A stretch of DNA of 33,770 bases from Sphingobacteriales bacterium (GCA_021299095.1 JAJTFW010000061.1:1-33770), one strand, 5' to 3'. Shown: positions 24,406 to 32,916, counted from the stretch's first letter. Notes: generated by a model from the letters alone, not told the origin. Program-made: numbers and translations.

Positions 24406-24770
24406 TGAGGCTGAAGGGTCGGGTAATTGTCCTTGATGAATTAAGGAATCGGTGAGGGGAAATTAGTCGTGTGTAAACGGTTAGGGTATTGGGTTGTGTT
24501 GAGTTGTCCGATAACTTTGCGACTGGGGAGGAGGAGTGGCGGCCCCCTTAGCGATTTTCAGCAATAGACTGTATTTCAATTGGATAGCTGCTTTTTGGTT
24601 TAGCCTGTCCGGCGTGTTTTCCGGAAAACAACAATCGCCCAATACACAACAGTGCACAACTGGTCAATCTGCCGTAGGTATTGCCAGACAGCTCAATTCC
24701 CTAGTTTCGAATTTAAAGTGGTTTCGTCCTGAACAATGGGATGTCAACTGGCAACCACTCCTTTCAGTCC
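24406..24770. other. 365-nt region without a supported gene, containing a -7 box
   Basis: The region lies between the 3' ends of the convergent sua5 and SBBP/T9SS genes. TAACTTTG at 24512-24519 (plus strand) matches TAnnTTTG. It is followed by a purine-rich GGGGAGGAGGAG and a GTG at 24536. That frame runs 114 codons but goes about 110 nt antisense into the T9SS gene. The box could be an orphan promoter, a small-RNA promoter or chance. Confidence 0.35.
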
Positions 24771-26921
24771 TTAGTCGCGGACAATTCGCAGTGTGCGGCT
24801 GTTGCCGGACTCGTCGCGAATCTCAAGCAAATAGGTGCCCGCTTCGAGCGATTTCATTTCCAGCCTGGCATCCCGGTTGAAGCGAAGCGGCGCAACGACC
24901 AGTTTTCCGCTTAAATCCATCACCTGCAAGGTATAATCTCCCGCTCTGAGCAGGTCTATGCTTAGCTCTCCACCTGTCGGGTTGGGGTAGGCTCGGATGG
25001 TGTTTCCGGGCTGCAGTTCGTCCAGTCCCACCGCCGAAACGGTATAGCAGGCAGAAGTATCGGTGCATCCGTTACGGGTAACTTGAAGCGCATAGTTGCC
25101 GTTCGAGGTCGGCGTGAAAGATGCAGCTGTTGCACCGCTGATTTGGGCGAAGTTGTTGTTGCAGTTGAGCCATTGGTAACTTGCGCCAACTACATTGACG
25201 CCACTCAATGTGGTTCCGTTCAGAGAAACGCTGGTGTCGGGTGTGCCTACAAAGAGGATTCCAACACCGGAGGTCAGACTTAGACCACAGTCAACGGATA
25301 CGATGCAGCGGTAGAAGCGGTTGTTGAAGGTTGTACTCAATCCTGTTAGACTTAGGGTTGGGCTGGTAGCGCCACTATACACACCTCCGTCACTGATGTT
25401 GGTCCACACGATGCCGCCATTGGTGCCTTCCTGCCATTGGAAACTGGGGTTTTGTCCGCTGGCTTGCACCGTAAAGCTCGTGTTACCGCCGGGGCAAGTA
25501 CCTCCGCTGGCAGGCTGACCGGTGAGTTGGGGATAGGTACACTCTCCGTATCGGCAGAAAAAGGCATCCGTACCACTAACCTGCGCGAGGTTGTTGGCAG
25601 GATTCAAGGGCTCGAAATAACAAATCGAACCACCATAGTATCCCGCTAAGCAGAAATCGCCACTACTATCGAATGCGATGCCACGCATGTAATCGAGTTG
25701 CACGGATCCGATTTTATAAGCCCAGATGAGCTGCCCATTCACGGGGTTGTATTTAGAGGCAAATCCGTCGCGGTTGCCGTAGGAACGCAACCAAGGGTCC
25801 TGGATGGATGGGGTGAAGTCAGCCGAGTCGAGGAATTCGCCCAACAGGTAAGGCTCACCGGCAGCATTGGCCCGTACTCCGCGGGCGTTATCAACGCCTG
25901 TACCGCCCACTGTGGTCGCCCAGTTTAGTAGGCCGTTATCCTGCATGGAATCGGCATTTCCGTTGAAGATGCCCATGGCATAGGTTGTTGTACCAACCGT
26001 TGTCAGCGAGTTTAAATTGTCGGTGCCATTTCCTCCGAATGACCAGGAGGCCTGATAGGTGCCATCGTTCGCGTATCGAGCAATGAAACAATCGGTCTGC
26101 GTCCCGGCCGTTGTTAGCGATGTCCCGGTGATCGAGTCTGTAATGAGTGATCCGCTGAAGTTCCCGCCTACTACAATCCTGTCCTGCGCGTCGATGGCGA
26201 TACTACGCATGTAATCCGAATTTGGTCCCTGTAGGCTCTTCCCCCATAGGATGGAACAAGTACTATCGAGTTTCAGAATGAAGGGTTCATACGTGAACCC
26301 ACTACCGACGCTGTTGTACAATATCAGGCCAGCTCCGATGTCGACTGATGGACTTCCGAATTCACCACTGAGGTATACATTGCTTTGGCTGTCGAAAGCC
26401 AAGCCTTCAATGTAGTCGGTATTGGCTCCAGCTGCGGTGTAGCCGTGCAGGAAGTTTCCATCCGAAGTGTATTTCGCGAGGAATCCGTCAATGCCCGCCA
26501 CTGAACTTACATTGGTCGAATCGGGACCCGGATCAAGGTCCATGGTCTGAGTAAAATCACCTGCCAGATAGAGATTACCTGCTACATCGATGCGCATCGC
26601 ACGCACGTTTTTGCTTCCTATGCCGCTCAGGGATTTAGCCCAAACCAAAGCACCTTGGTTCGAATATTTCGCTAGAAAGATATCGCTGGATGTTCCTGTA
26701 GCCGTGAGGTTGAATACGGTCGTGCCCGGATCAAAATCGCAAATTCCTGTAAAGCGCCCCGAAACATAGAGATTTCCGGAGGCATCGGTTTCAATCAAAT
26801 CCGCGTAGTCGGTTCCGGAACCGGCAATGCGTCCTTTTATATCGAAAACAGGCACCTGTTGTGCACTTGCGGTCAGGGTGAATAGAAGTAGAGCGATGTA
26901 AGTTATACGTAGGCTTTTCAT
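24771..26921 (-). CDS. Secreted SBBP-repeat beta-propeller protein with T9SS type A sorting domain
   Basis: This is a 716-residue exported protein. The ATG at 26919-26921 starts the signal peptide (MKSLRITYIALLLFTLTA, cleavage after SAQ); a start 20 codons upstream would overlap the porin terminator. Residues of about 20-460 are SBBP-type propeller repeats with the pattern IDVAGNLYLAGDF, FDSQSNVYLSGEF, IDAQDRIVVGGNF and FDSSGDFCLAGYY, each followed by FLAKY- or FIARY-like strands. An Ig-like, Cys-containing module follows (about 470-560) with FQWQEGTNGG and RFYRCIVSVDCG, then a second one. The last roughly 80 residues are a T9SS type A domain (IRAYPNPTGGELSID, SLEAGTYLLEI). The ligand is unknown. 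It resembles the 1381-5745 protein in layout but not in repeat family. Confidence 0.85.
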   Translation of the reverse strand: MKSLRITYIALLLFTLTASAQQVPVFDIKGRIAGSGTDYADLIETDASGNLYVSGRFTGICDFDPGTTVFNLTATGTSSDIFLAKYSNQGALVWAKSLSGIGSKNVRAMRIDVAGNLYLAGDFTQTMDLDPGPDSTNVSSVAGIDGFLAKYTSDGNFLHGYTAAGANTDYIEGLAFDSQSNVYLSGEFGSPSVDIGAGLILYNSVGSGFTYEPFILKLDSTCSILWGKSLQGPNSDYMRSIAIDAQDRIVVGGNFSGSLITDSITGTSLTTAGTQTDCFIARYANDGTYQASWSFGGNGTDNLNSLTTVGTTTYAMGIFNGNADSMQDNGLLNWATTVGGTGVDNARGVRANAAGEPYLLGEFLDSADFTPSIQDPWLRSYGNRDGFASKYNPVNGQLIWAYKIGSVQLDYMRGIAFDSSGDFCLAGYYGGSICYFEPLNPANNLAQVSGTDAFFCRYGECTYPQLTGQPASGGTCPGGNTSFTVQASGQNPSFQWQEGTNGGIVWTNISDGGVYSGATSPTLSLTGLSTTFNNRFYRCIVSVDCGLSLTSGVGILFVGTPDTSVSLNGTTLSGVNVVGASYQWLNCNNNFAQISGATAASFTPTSNGNYALQVTRNGCTDTSACYTVSAVGLDELQPGNTIRAYPNPTGGELSIDLLRAGDYTLQVMDLSGKLVVAPLRFNRDARLEMKSLEAGTYLLEIRDESGNSRTLRIVRD

Positions 26922-26949
26922 TGGCTTAATAATGTCACGCAATGATAAC

Positions 26950-26974
26950 AAAAAGGGCGGGATTGCTCCCGCCC
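26950..26974 (-). terminator. Rho-independent terminator after the porin gene
   Basis: On the minus strand GGGCGGGA pairs perfectly with TCCCGCCC around a 4-nt loop and is followed by TTTTTGTT. It lies 22 nt past the porin stop codon and before the SBBP/T9SS start, so the two genes are probably separate transcripts. Confidence 0.8.
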
Positions 26975-26995
26975 CTTGCATGGGTGTGTGGTTAC

Positions 26996-28219
26996 TTAAA
27001 AATTCAATTGTGCCTGCAAACGAAGGAGTTGGCCTTTTTGAAAGTTGTCCTGGATTTTAAAGTCTTCGAAGCGGCGGGATGAAATGGTGTACATGGCTAC
27101 GAACTCGAAGTTTTTGGAAGGTTGCCATTCGACACCTATTTCAGTCTCCTCCACACGATAACTTCTGGCATCCAGTTCGTGTTTCTTTCCGCCATCGTAG
27201 GTTTGCCAACGGGCAAAGGGAAAAACAACATGTTTTCCAATGTTTGTTTTGTAATTGATCATCACGTACCCGCCCTTTAGGTTCCTAGTTTCGATGGAGT
27301 CGGTGGCCGTGTTGAACTCAGGACCTTTACCGATGTTGTACTCGGCCATGATACCGAATGGTTTCGGATACAAAACGAAAGTTGCAGCGGCACGTTCATC
27401 GAGGTATTGGTAGTCGCTTGCGACCTTGGTTCCGGTACTGATTTGATCTTTCGGAATGACAAATCGCCCTGTATATGCCTGTGCCCCCGGCTCTATCAAT
27501 TGGCTGCCTATGGCAATGGGGTAGGTCACACGGGTAACAATGTGTTGGTTGTTGTTCAGTTCGGGTTTGTTGGCAGTTTGACCATTGTAGACGCCGATGC
27601 CGAAGATGCCATAATCCCCCGATCCTTTCAAACCTTCAGCTACCAAGCTCGAATACAGTTTGCGAATTCGCTCTGGAGCATAATAGAAAATCACACCCAG
27701 GTCGCGTTCGTTGCTCAGTGCACTATTCAAGGCATCTGCACGGTCAAGCGGAAGGCGGTTCTGGGAGCTTTGCAAGTTTTCAAATCCGAATGGTATCTTA
27801 CTTTGACCAATGCGGAACCTGAATTCATTTTTCGGATCAACACCAATGTCGAAGTATGCATCGCGCAGCTGTGTGAAGTGCAGGCTGGTAGAACTTACTG
27901 AACTTGCAAAATCGGGCTGAATGTAGAAATAGACCTGTTTTGATAGTTGTCCGAACCAAATGATACGCACCCGACGCAGGAAGAATCCGCCGTTGTCGCC
28001 CCAGCTGCGGTCACATTGTTCGCAGCGCAAGTCAGGATTGGTTTCGAGCAGGCGGTTGTAACGGGCCTGAACATAGCCGCGTAGACTCATCGATTCATAC
28101 CACTTTTTTGGGGTTTCCTTTTTGATGGTGTCGGTAGTTGTCTGAGCGTTCGTCACCATCGAGGTAATCAGCAGTAGCGCTACCAGCGCTAGACTTTTGA
28201 TTCTTGGCTGTGATGTCAT
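26996..28219 (-). CDS. Outer-membrane porin of the O/P (phosphate-selective) family
   Basis: This is a 407-residue outer-membrane barrel with signal peptide (LALVALLLITSMVTNAQ). The barrel pattern resembles porin O/P: SLRGYVQARYNRLLETN near the start, FFLRRVRIIWFGQLSKQVYFYIQPDF, then RFRIGQSKIPFGFENLQSSQ (cut here to its core), RDLGVIFYY, and the terminal strand LLRLQAQLNF ending in phenylalanine. The family takes up phosphate or polyphosphate in Pseudomonas, but homologues in Bacteroidota are often untested. The Cys pair in LRCEQCDRSWG is unusual for a porin. Upstream lie 11-bp-phased TTAACA-like repeats that look like PHO boxes and fit a phosphate role. A strong terminator follows. Confidence 0.85.
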   Translation of the reverse strand: MTSQPRIKSLALVALLLITSMVTNAQTTTDTIKKETPKKWYESMSLRGYVQARYNRLLETNPDLRCEQCDRSWGDNGGFFLRRVRIIWFGQLSKQVYFYIQPDFASSVSSTSLHFTQLRDAYFDIGVDPKNEFRFRIGQSKIPFGFENLQSSQNRLPLDRADALNSALSNERDLGVIFYYAPERIRKLYSSLVAEGLKGSGDYGIFGIGVYNGQTANKPELNNNQHIVTRVTYPIAIGSQLIEPGAQAYTGRFVIPKDQISTGTKVASDYQYLDERAAATFVLYPKPFGIMAEYNIGKGPEFNTATDSIETRNLKGGYVMINYKTNIGKHVVFPFARWQTYDGGKKHELDARSYRVEETEIGVEWQPSKNFEFVAMYTISSRRFEDFKIQDNFQKGQLLRLQAQLNF

Positions 28220-28330
28220 TTTATGGAATTGTTATGATGTGATTAGGTAAGGATATTCCAATGTTGAGACAGAAGATCAGTTTCATCTCTGATAGACTCG
28301 CTGTAGCTTCTCTGATTCTTGCTTTTGGTC

Positions 28331-28338
28331 CAAATAAA
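28331..28338 (-). promoter_or_regulatory. Candidate -7 box (TTTATTTG) for the porin gene
   Basis: The minus strand reads TTTATTTG, one base from TAnnTTTG, about 110 nt before the porin ATG. Its position, 17 nt from the nearest TTAACA-like repeat, suits an activator-dependent promoter whose -33 element is replaced by the repeats. Confidence 0.35.
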
Positions 28339-28354
28339 TCGCAGAACAAAGAAC

Positions 28355-28451
28355 TTAACATTGATTTAAGTATTCCTTAACGAAAATCAATCATAACCAT
28401 ATCTTAATGAAAAGGCTATCTCCTTAATGTTTTGGTAACATTCGGGTAACG
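28355..28451 (-). promoter_or_regulatory. PHO-box-like cluster of 11-bp-phased repeats upstream of the porin
   Basis: Plus-strand hexamers recur exactly 11 nt apart in three groups. The first is TTAACA 28355, TTAAGT 28366 and TTAACG 28377. The second is ATAACC 28393 and TTAATG 28404. The third is TTAATG 28424, GTAACA 28435 and GTAACG 28446. PhoP/PhoB boxes are tandem TTAACA-like or CTGTCAT repeats with an 11-bp period. The region lies between the thiolase stop and the porin start, so only the porin is an obvious target. The hexamers are on the strand opposite to the porin message. Confidence 0.5.
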
Positions 28452-28488
28452 GAACTTCGATCCGTTTAAAGGGGCAAAGCGGATGATT

Positions 28489-29670
28489 TCAGATGCGCTC
28501 GAAAATACCTGCCGCACCCTGACCGGTACCTACACACATGGTGACCATGCCATAGCGCTTCTGCCTGCTTTCGAGTTCATGCATGAGTTGCACACTCAGT
28601 TTGGCTCCTGAGCATCCCAAGGGATGTCCAAGGGCGATGGCTCCTCCATTTACATTCACGAGATCCGGGTTGAGCGAAAGTTCCCGAATGACGGCAAGGC
28701 TTTGCGATGCAAACGCCTCATTGAGTTCGATCAAGTCGATGTCCTGTTGTTTGAGCCCGCTGCGATGGAGGACTTTCGGAATGGCTGCAAGAGGGCCGAT
28801 TCCCATCACCCGGGGTTCGACGCCGGCCACAGCATAGCCTACGAAGCGCATCCTGGGCTTCAATCCAAAGCGCTTGAGGATGCTTTCTGATACAACCAAG
28901 ACAAAAGCTGCTCCATCACTGGTTTGTGAGCTGTTGCCGGCTGTCACGCTTCCGCCCGCTGCGAATACCGGCTTTAGTCCTGAGAGTTTATCAAGGCTGG
29001 TGTCGGCACGCGGCCCTTCGTCGGTGTCTGCAATGGTTTCACGGGTTCGCGTCTTCTCGTTTTGGTCGAGGTAGGTTTCGCGAACGGGGTAGGGGACAAT
29101 CTGTTCTTTAAATCGGCCAGTCTGGATGGCCTGTAAGGCTTTTTGATGGGATGCCAGCGCGAATGCGTCCTGGTCTTCACGGCTCACTTTGTATTCCTTG
29201 GCAACCTCCTCGGCTGTGAGCCCCATGCCCCAGTAGTAATCAGAATGGTGTTTTGCCACTTCCGCATTGAGTGCAATGCGCCAGCCACCAAAAGGAATCG
29301 GACTCATGCACTCTACGCCCCCGGCGACAATGCAGTCGGCCATCCCCGATCGGATCCTGTCTGCTGCAAGGGCGATGGTCTCCAGCCCCGATGCACAATA
29401 GCGGTTCACCGTCATGCCAGGTACTTTCCAGGTGTCGAGTCCCATCAGCGAAATCATGCGCCCCATATTGAGTCCCTGCTCGGCTTCGGGTGTGGCATTG
29501 CCTACGATGACGTCTTCGATGCAGGTCTTGTCAAAATCGGGGAGGCTTTCGGTGAGGTGCCTCAGTATGTGGGCGCCCAGGTCATCCGGACGGGTTGTCC
29601 TGAACATTCCGCGCGGGGCTTTGCCGACGGCACTTCTGAAACCGGTTACGATGTAGGCGTCCTGTACCAT
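28489..29670 (-). CDS. fadA: Acetyl-CoA C-acyltransferase (3-ketoacyl-CoA thiolase)
   Basis: This is a 393-residue cytosolic thiolase catalysing the last beta-oxidation step. The nucleophile is C92 in [13 protein letters not shown]349 in [14 protein letters not shown] and C379 in [13 protein letters not shown] complete the active site, and [12 protein letters not shown] provides the usual NEAF loop. The opening [20 protein letters not shown] and the length match FadA-type thiolases. Some acetoacetyl-CoA thiolases look alike, but the nearby hydroxyacyl-CoA dehydrogenase fusion supports beta-oxidation. The gene has its own -7 box (TACATTTG, 29688-29695), which overlaps a hairpin following the MORN-repeat gene. 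It may therefore be transcribed separately from the two genes upstream. Confidence 0.93.
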   Translation of the reverse strand: MVQDAYIVTGFRSAVGKAPRGMFRTTRPDDLGAHILRHLTESLPDFDKTCIEDVIVGNATPEAEQGLNMGRMISLMGLDTWKVPGMTVNRYCASGLETIALAADRIRSGMADCIVAGGVECMSPIPFGGWRIALNAEVAKHHSDYYWGMGLTAEEVAKEYKVSREDQDAFALASHQKALQAIQTGRFKEQIVPYPVRETYLDQNEKTRTRETIADTDEGPRADTSLDKLSGLKPVFAAGGSVTAGNSSQTSDGAAFVLVVSESILKRFGLKPRMRFVGYAVAGVEPRVMGIGPLAAIPKVLHRSGLKQQDIDLIELNEAFASQSLAVIRELSLNPDLVNVNGGAIALGHPLGCSGAKLSVQLMHELESRQKRYGMVTMCVGTGQGAAGIFERI

Positions 29671-29687
29671 GCAGATGGGCTTTACTG

Positions 29688-29695
29688 CAAATGTA
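29688..29695 (-). promoter_or_regulatory. Bacteroidota -7 box (TACATTTG) for the thiolase gene
   Basis: The minus strand reads TACATTTG, 17 nt before the thiolase ATG. Its first five bases are the end of the 3' arm of the 15-bp hairpin at 29691-29723. Confidence 0.55.
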
Positions 29696-29723
29696 AACGG
29701 GAGCCGTGGGCTCCCGTTTACAT
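29691..29723 (-). terminator. Perfect 15-bp hairpin after the MORN-repeat gene
   Basis: ATGTAAACGGGAGCC (29691-29705) and GGCTCCCGTTTACAT (29709-29723) are exact inverted repeats around a 3-nt loop. It lies 33 nt past the MORN-gene stop and 20 nt before the thiolase start. The strong stem lacks a long T tail, so termination may be partial, or the hairpin may act as a transcript-end stabiliser. Confidence 0.6.
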
Positions 29724-29756
29724 TCTGTCCGCGAAGCGGATCAGTTATTCACAAAC

Positions 29757-30413
29757 TTATTTTTTGTCTGCTGGAGCAGGTGCTGGACTTGGAGCAGGCG
29801 GAGCTGGGGTCTTCAGGGAATCAGCAGGAGCACCACCTTTCTTTCCGGCATTCTTCTTTGCATCTGCCGCCTTCTTTGCATCTGCCGCTTTTTTGGCTTC
29901 CTCAGCGGCAGCCTTGGTATCGATACCATCCTTGAAGGTTACAGCACTGATGAGCTGTCCCTTCCGGTTGAAAGTCCTCCACTCACCGTCGCGTTTGTTG
30001 TTTTTGTATCCGCCCTCACTGTTGATCTCACCATCCTCGAAGTACTTCACCCAACGTGCTTCTTTTTTGTTGGCCGAATATTCACCTTCCATCTTCACAG
30101 TGCCGGAGTAGTAATAGCGCTTATACACGCCGTCCTTGATTCCGTTCTGATATTCCTGTTCCTCCATGATTTTTCCGTAGGGGTAAAACCTACGGCTCAT
30201 ACCATGACGTTTGTTGTTAATGTACTCAACTTCGTTGATCAGATCGCCCAGCGAATTGTAAGTGCGCCACACGCCTTGCTTCTGGCCGAGTTCGTCTGTC
30301 TTGTTTCGGTGCTTTTCACCACCGGGAGCGTACTTGGGCTTTTCTTCCGTCTGGGCGTGCAGGAAAAGCGGCGCGGCCAGCAGGATCAGGAGCAGTTTAC
30401 ACCAGGACTTCAT
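29757..30413 (-). CDS. Exported MORN-variant repeat protein with Ala/Lys- and Pro-rich tail
   Basis: This is a 218-residue protein. The start at ATG 30411-30413 gives a clean signal peptide (MKSWCKLLLILLAAPLFLHA, cleavage near AQ). A longer frame would overlap the FadB-like gene. About residues 40-155 hold five MORN-variant (PF07661, YwqK-like) repeats of roughly 23 residues: GVWRTYNSLGDLINEVEY, HGMSRRFYPYGKIMEEQEY, DGVYKRYYYSGTVKMEGEY, ARWVKYFEDGEINSEGGY and DGEWRTFNRKGQLISAV. The tail (about 160-218) is low-complexity, first ADAKKAADAKK and then PAPPAPSPAPAPADKK. These repeats form beta-hairpin surfaces; the partner is unknown. A perfect 18-bp tandem duplication codes for part of the tail. 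The gene sits inside a beta-oxidation block with no obvious functional link. Confidence 0.8.
   Translation of the reverse strand: MKSWCKLLLILLAAPLFLHAQTEEKPKYAPGGEKHRNKTDELGQKQGVWRTYNSLGDLINEVEYINNKRHGMSRRFYPYGKIMEEQEYQNGIKDGVYKRYYYSGTVKMEGEYSANKKEARWVKYFEDGEINSEGGYKNNKRDGEWRTFNRKGQLISAVTFKDGIDTKAAAEEAKKAADAKKAADAKKNAGKKGGAPADSLKTPAPPAPSPAPAPADKK
29853..29888 (-). repeat. Two perfect 18-bp tandem units in the MORN-protein tail
   Basis: The plus-strand unit CTTCTTTGCATCTGCCGC occurs twice without mismatch (29853-29870 and 29871-29888). It encodes the duplicated ADAKKA-type residues. Copy-number change would keep the frame, so the tail length may vary between strains. Confidence 0.8.
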
Positions 30414-30448
30414 ACGGATTGATTCTGAGGATAAAGATAGGTAAAAAT

Positions 30449-32851
30449 TCAATTGCGGAGCACTTTGCCGGTGGTGAGGATGGACTGAATGCGTTCGAGG
30501 GTCTTTTTCTCTCCGCACAATGAAAGGAAGGCTTCGCGTTCGAGGTCGAGTAGGTAATTTTCGGAAACCAGGGTCGGACTGCTGAGTTCCCCACCGCACA
30601 ACACGTGGGCTAGTTTTCTGCTGATCAGCTCATCGTGCCCGGAGATGAAGTTGGCTGCGCGCATGTTGGCAGCACCGCCCCAAATGACCCCGATTCCAGC
30701 CTTGCCTTGAACGAGGATGTCTTTTCTAGGCAGGGGCTGTACATACCCTTCCTCGGCAAGGGTGATGACTCGTTGCTTCGCGTCGGATAGTAGTCGGTCG
30801 CGGTTCATGCTGATGTGGTCTTTGCCTTCCCGGAGGAATCCCAGGTCGAAGGCTTCGTCGGCAGAGGTGCTTACCTTGGCTTGTCCGATGGTCAGGAAGC
30901 GCTCGCGCAGTCGGTTGAATGCGATGTCCCCTTCACGCAGTTCGTCCGAAAGCCGTAGTGCGAACTCCTTGGTTCCTCCACCGCCTGGAATGAGGCCCAC
31001 GCCGAATTCAACGAGTCCGGTATAGAGCTCCGCATGCGCTTGAACCGCATCGGCATGCATCAGCATTTCACAGCCACCACCCAGACTCAGGCCAAAAGGG
31101 GCAACCACTACCGGAACGGGACTGTATCGCACCCGCATGTTGATTTTTTGAAACATCCGGACCGCCAGGTCGATTTCATCCCATTCCTGTTCCACGGCGA
31201 ACATGAACACCAATCCGAGGTTGGCGCCTGCACTGAAGTTGGCCCCTTCGTTGCCGATCACCAGCCCACGAAAATCTTCTGCAGCAAGGTCGAGGGCTTT
31301 GTTCAAGCCCTCAACGACTTCCCCGCCGATGGTGTTCATTTTGGTTTTGAAGGCACAGCACAATACTCCGTCGCCCATGTCGATCAATTCGGTTCCGCTG
31401 TTTTTCCAGATAGTGGATTCGCGCCGTAGCGGAACGAGCGAAAGCATGTTCTCGCGGCCTTCGATGGTTCCGTGTTTGCCATTCTTAGGGTCGAAGCAAG
31501 TGCGTTTTCCGCCCGAATAGGCATAGAATGAACTTGCGCCGGAAGAAAGCATATCATACACCCACCTGGCCGGCGGAAATCCGGCTTGCTCCATGGCTGT
31601 GAGCGTTGGTTGAACGCCAAGCGCGTCCCAGGATTCAAATGGCCCCAGTTCCCATCCGAAGCCGGCCTGCATGGCTTGGTCGATGCGATAGGGCTGGTCT
31701 GCTATTTCCGGAATGCGGTTGGATACGTATTGAAACAGACGGTAGAATGTGTCCCGGTAAAATGCTCCCGCCTTGTCTTTACCTGATACGAGTACCGGTA
31801 AGCGTTGTCGAAGGTCATCAATGGACTTGGTCTGTTCGAGGGTCTCGAATTTGACCTTTTTAGAAGGTTCGTATTCGCCGGTTTGCAGGTTGAGGGCCAG
31901 TATTTCAGTCTTGCCCGACTCCGTTTTGGTCTTCTTGTAAAAGCCACCCTTGGTTTTGTCGCCCAAGCGGCCGGCACCTGCCATACCCGCTATGGCTTCG
32001 GGTATGCGAAACAGTTCGCGTGATTCGTCCTGCGGGAGGTTCTCATACAGGCCTTTTGCAACGTGCAGCAGTGTGTCGAGGCCCACTACGTCGCAGGTTC
32101 GGAAGGTTGCTGATTTGGGTCGGCCCAATACCGGACCCGTCAGTTTGTCTACTTCCTCCACCGTAAAAGAGCCATCGGCAACACGATGAAAAATTGACTG
32201 AATTCCGAATACCCCGATGCGGTTGGCGATGAATGCCGGTGTGTCCTTGCACAGGACGGTTGTTTTTCCAAGGTGCTTATCGCCAAAACTGCTGAGGAAT
32301 GAAATCAAGCCGGGATCGGTTTCCGGTCCGGGGATCAGCTCGAGTAGGCGCAGGTACCGTGGGGGATTGAAGAAGTGTGCACCGCAGAAGTGCTTGCGGA
32401 AGTCTTCGGAGCGCCCGGCTGCCATCATCGTGATGGGAATTCCGGAGGTGTTGCTGGTGACAGGGGTTCCGGCTTTGCGGTGCATCTCCACGCGCTCGAA
32501 CAGGCTTTGTTTGACGTCGAGCCGTTCTACCACAGCTTCAATGATCCAATCACAGGATGCGATCCGGTGCAGGTCATCGTCGAAGTTGCCCGTGCTGATG
32601 CGGGATGCGTAGGACTGGCGGAAAAGGGGAGAAGGTTTTGAGCCGACTGCTGCCTTCAAGGCATCGTTCACCAGGCGGTTTCGAACCTGTGGGCTGCTGG
32701 TGTCGAGCCCTCGGGCCGTTTCCTCGGCTGTACAATGCGGTGGAACGATATCGAGCAGCAGTACCCGGTATCCGGCATTGGCAAAGTGGCAGGCGATGCG
32801 GGAGCCCATGATTCCTGAGCCCAAAACGGCAACCTGTTGAATCCTATACAT
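30449..32851 (-). CDS. 3-hydroxyacyl-CoA dehydrogenase / enoyl-CoA hydratase fusion (FadB-like)
   Basis: This 800-residue bifunctional beta-oxidation enzyme starts at ATG 32849-32851, opening the Rossmann motif VAVLGSGIMGSRIA directly. The hydroxyacyl-CoA dehydrogenase part (about residues 1-420) includes the catalytic histidine and glutamate in GAHFFNPPRYLRLLELIPG and a C-terminal helical repeat. The enoyl-CoA hydratase part (about 490-690) has the oxyanion stretch GANFSAGANLGLV and both catalytic glutamates, in LSLGGGCEMLMHAD and LVEFGVGLIPGGGG. The order is dehydrogenase first and hydratase second, opposite to E. coli FadB but known in other phyla. The thiolase gene is downstream with the MORN gene between, 35 nt after this stop. 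It is divergent from DUF5606, and an inverted repeat sits in the shared promoter region. Confidence 0.92.
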   Translation of the reverse strand: MYRIQQVAVLGSGIMGSRIACHFANAGYRVLLLDIVPPHCTAEETARGLDTSSPQVRNRLVNDALKAAVGSKPSPLFRQSYASRISTGNFDDDLHRIASCDWIIEAVVERLDVKQSLFERVEMHRKAGTPVTSNTSGIPITMMAAGRSEDFRKHFCGAHFFNPPRYLRLLELIPGPETDPGLISFLSSFGDKHLGKTTVLCKDTPAFIANRIGVFGIQSIFHRVADGSFTVEEVDKLTGPVLGRPKSATFRTCDVVGLDTLLHVAKGLYENLPQDESRELFRIPEAIAGMAGAGRLGDKTKGGFYKKTKTESGKTEILALNLQTGEYEPSKKVKFETLEQTKSIDDLRQRLPVLVSGKDKAGAFYRDTFYRLFQYVSNRIPEIADQPYRIDQAMQAGFGWELGPFESWDALGVQPTLTAMEQAGFPPARWVYDMLSSGASSFYAYSGGKRTCFDPKNGKHGTIEGRENMLSLVPLRRESTIWKNSGTELIDMGDGVLCCAFKTKMNTIGGEVVEGLNKALDLAAEDFRGLVIGNEGANFSAGANLGLVFMFAVEQEWDEIDLAVRMFQKINMRVRYSPVPVVVAPFGLSLGGGCEMLMHADAVQAHAELYTGLVEFGVGLIPGGGGTKEFALRLSDELREGDIAFNRLRERFLTIGQAKVSTSADEAFDLGFLREGKDHISMNRDRLLSDAKQRVITLAEEGYVQPLPRKDILVQGKAGIGVIWGGAANMRAANFISGHDELISRKLAHVLCGGELSSPTLVSENYLLDLEREAFLSLCGEKKTLERIQSILTTGKVLRN

Positions 32852-32880
32852 GGTGTGAACGTGAGAAATGGTGGTGCACT

Positions 32881-32888
32881 CAAACTTA
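32881..32888 (-). promoter_or_regulatory. Bacteroidota -7 box (TAAGTTTG) for the FadB-like gene
   Basis: The minus strand reads TAAGTTTG, matching TAnnTTTG, 29 nt before the ATG at 32851. It should also drive the MORN gene, which follows without a terminator. Confidence 0.5.
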
Positions 32889-32916
32889 AAACCTGGGAGG
32901 AAGTGCACTATCCAGG

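Noticed and set aside
24536-24880. A 114-codon GTG-initiated frame
   Set aside because: Its last third is antisense to the T9SS sorting-domain region and its sequence is not protein-like there; kept only as a remark about the upstream box.
29143-30111. A 322-codon plus-strand frame opposite the thiolase and MORN genes
   Set aside because: It spans two real minus-strand genes and their intergenic hairpin, and the Ala/Phe-rich end is the complement of the Lys/Ala-rich MORN tail.
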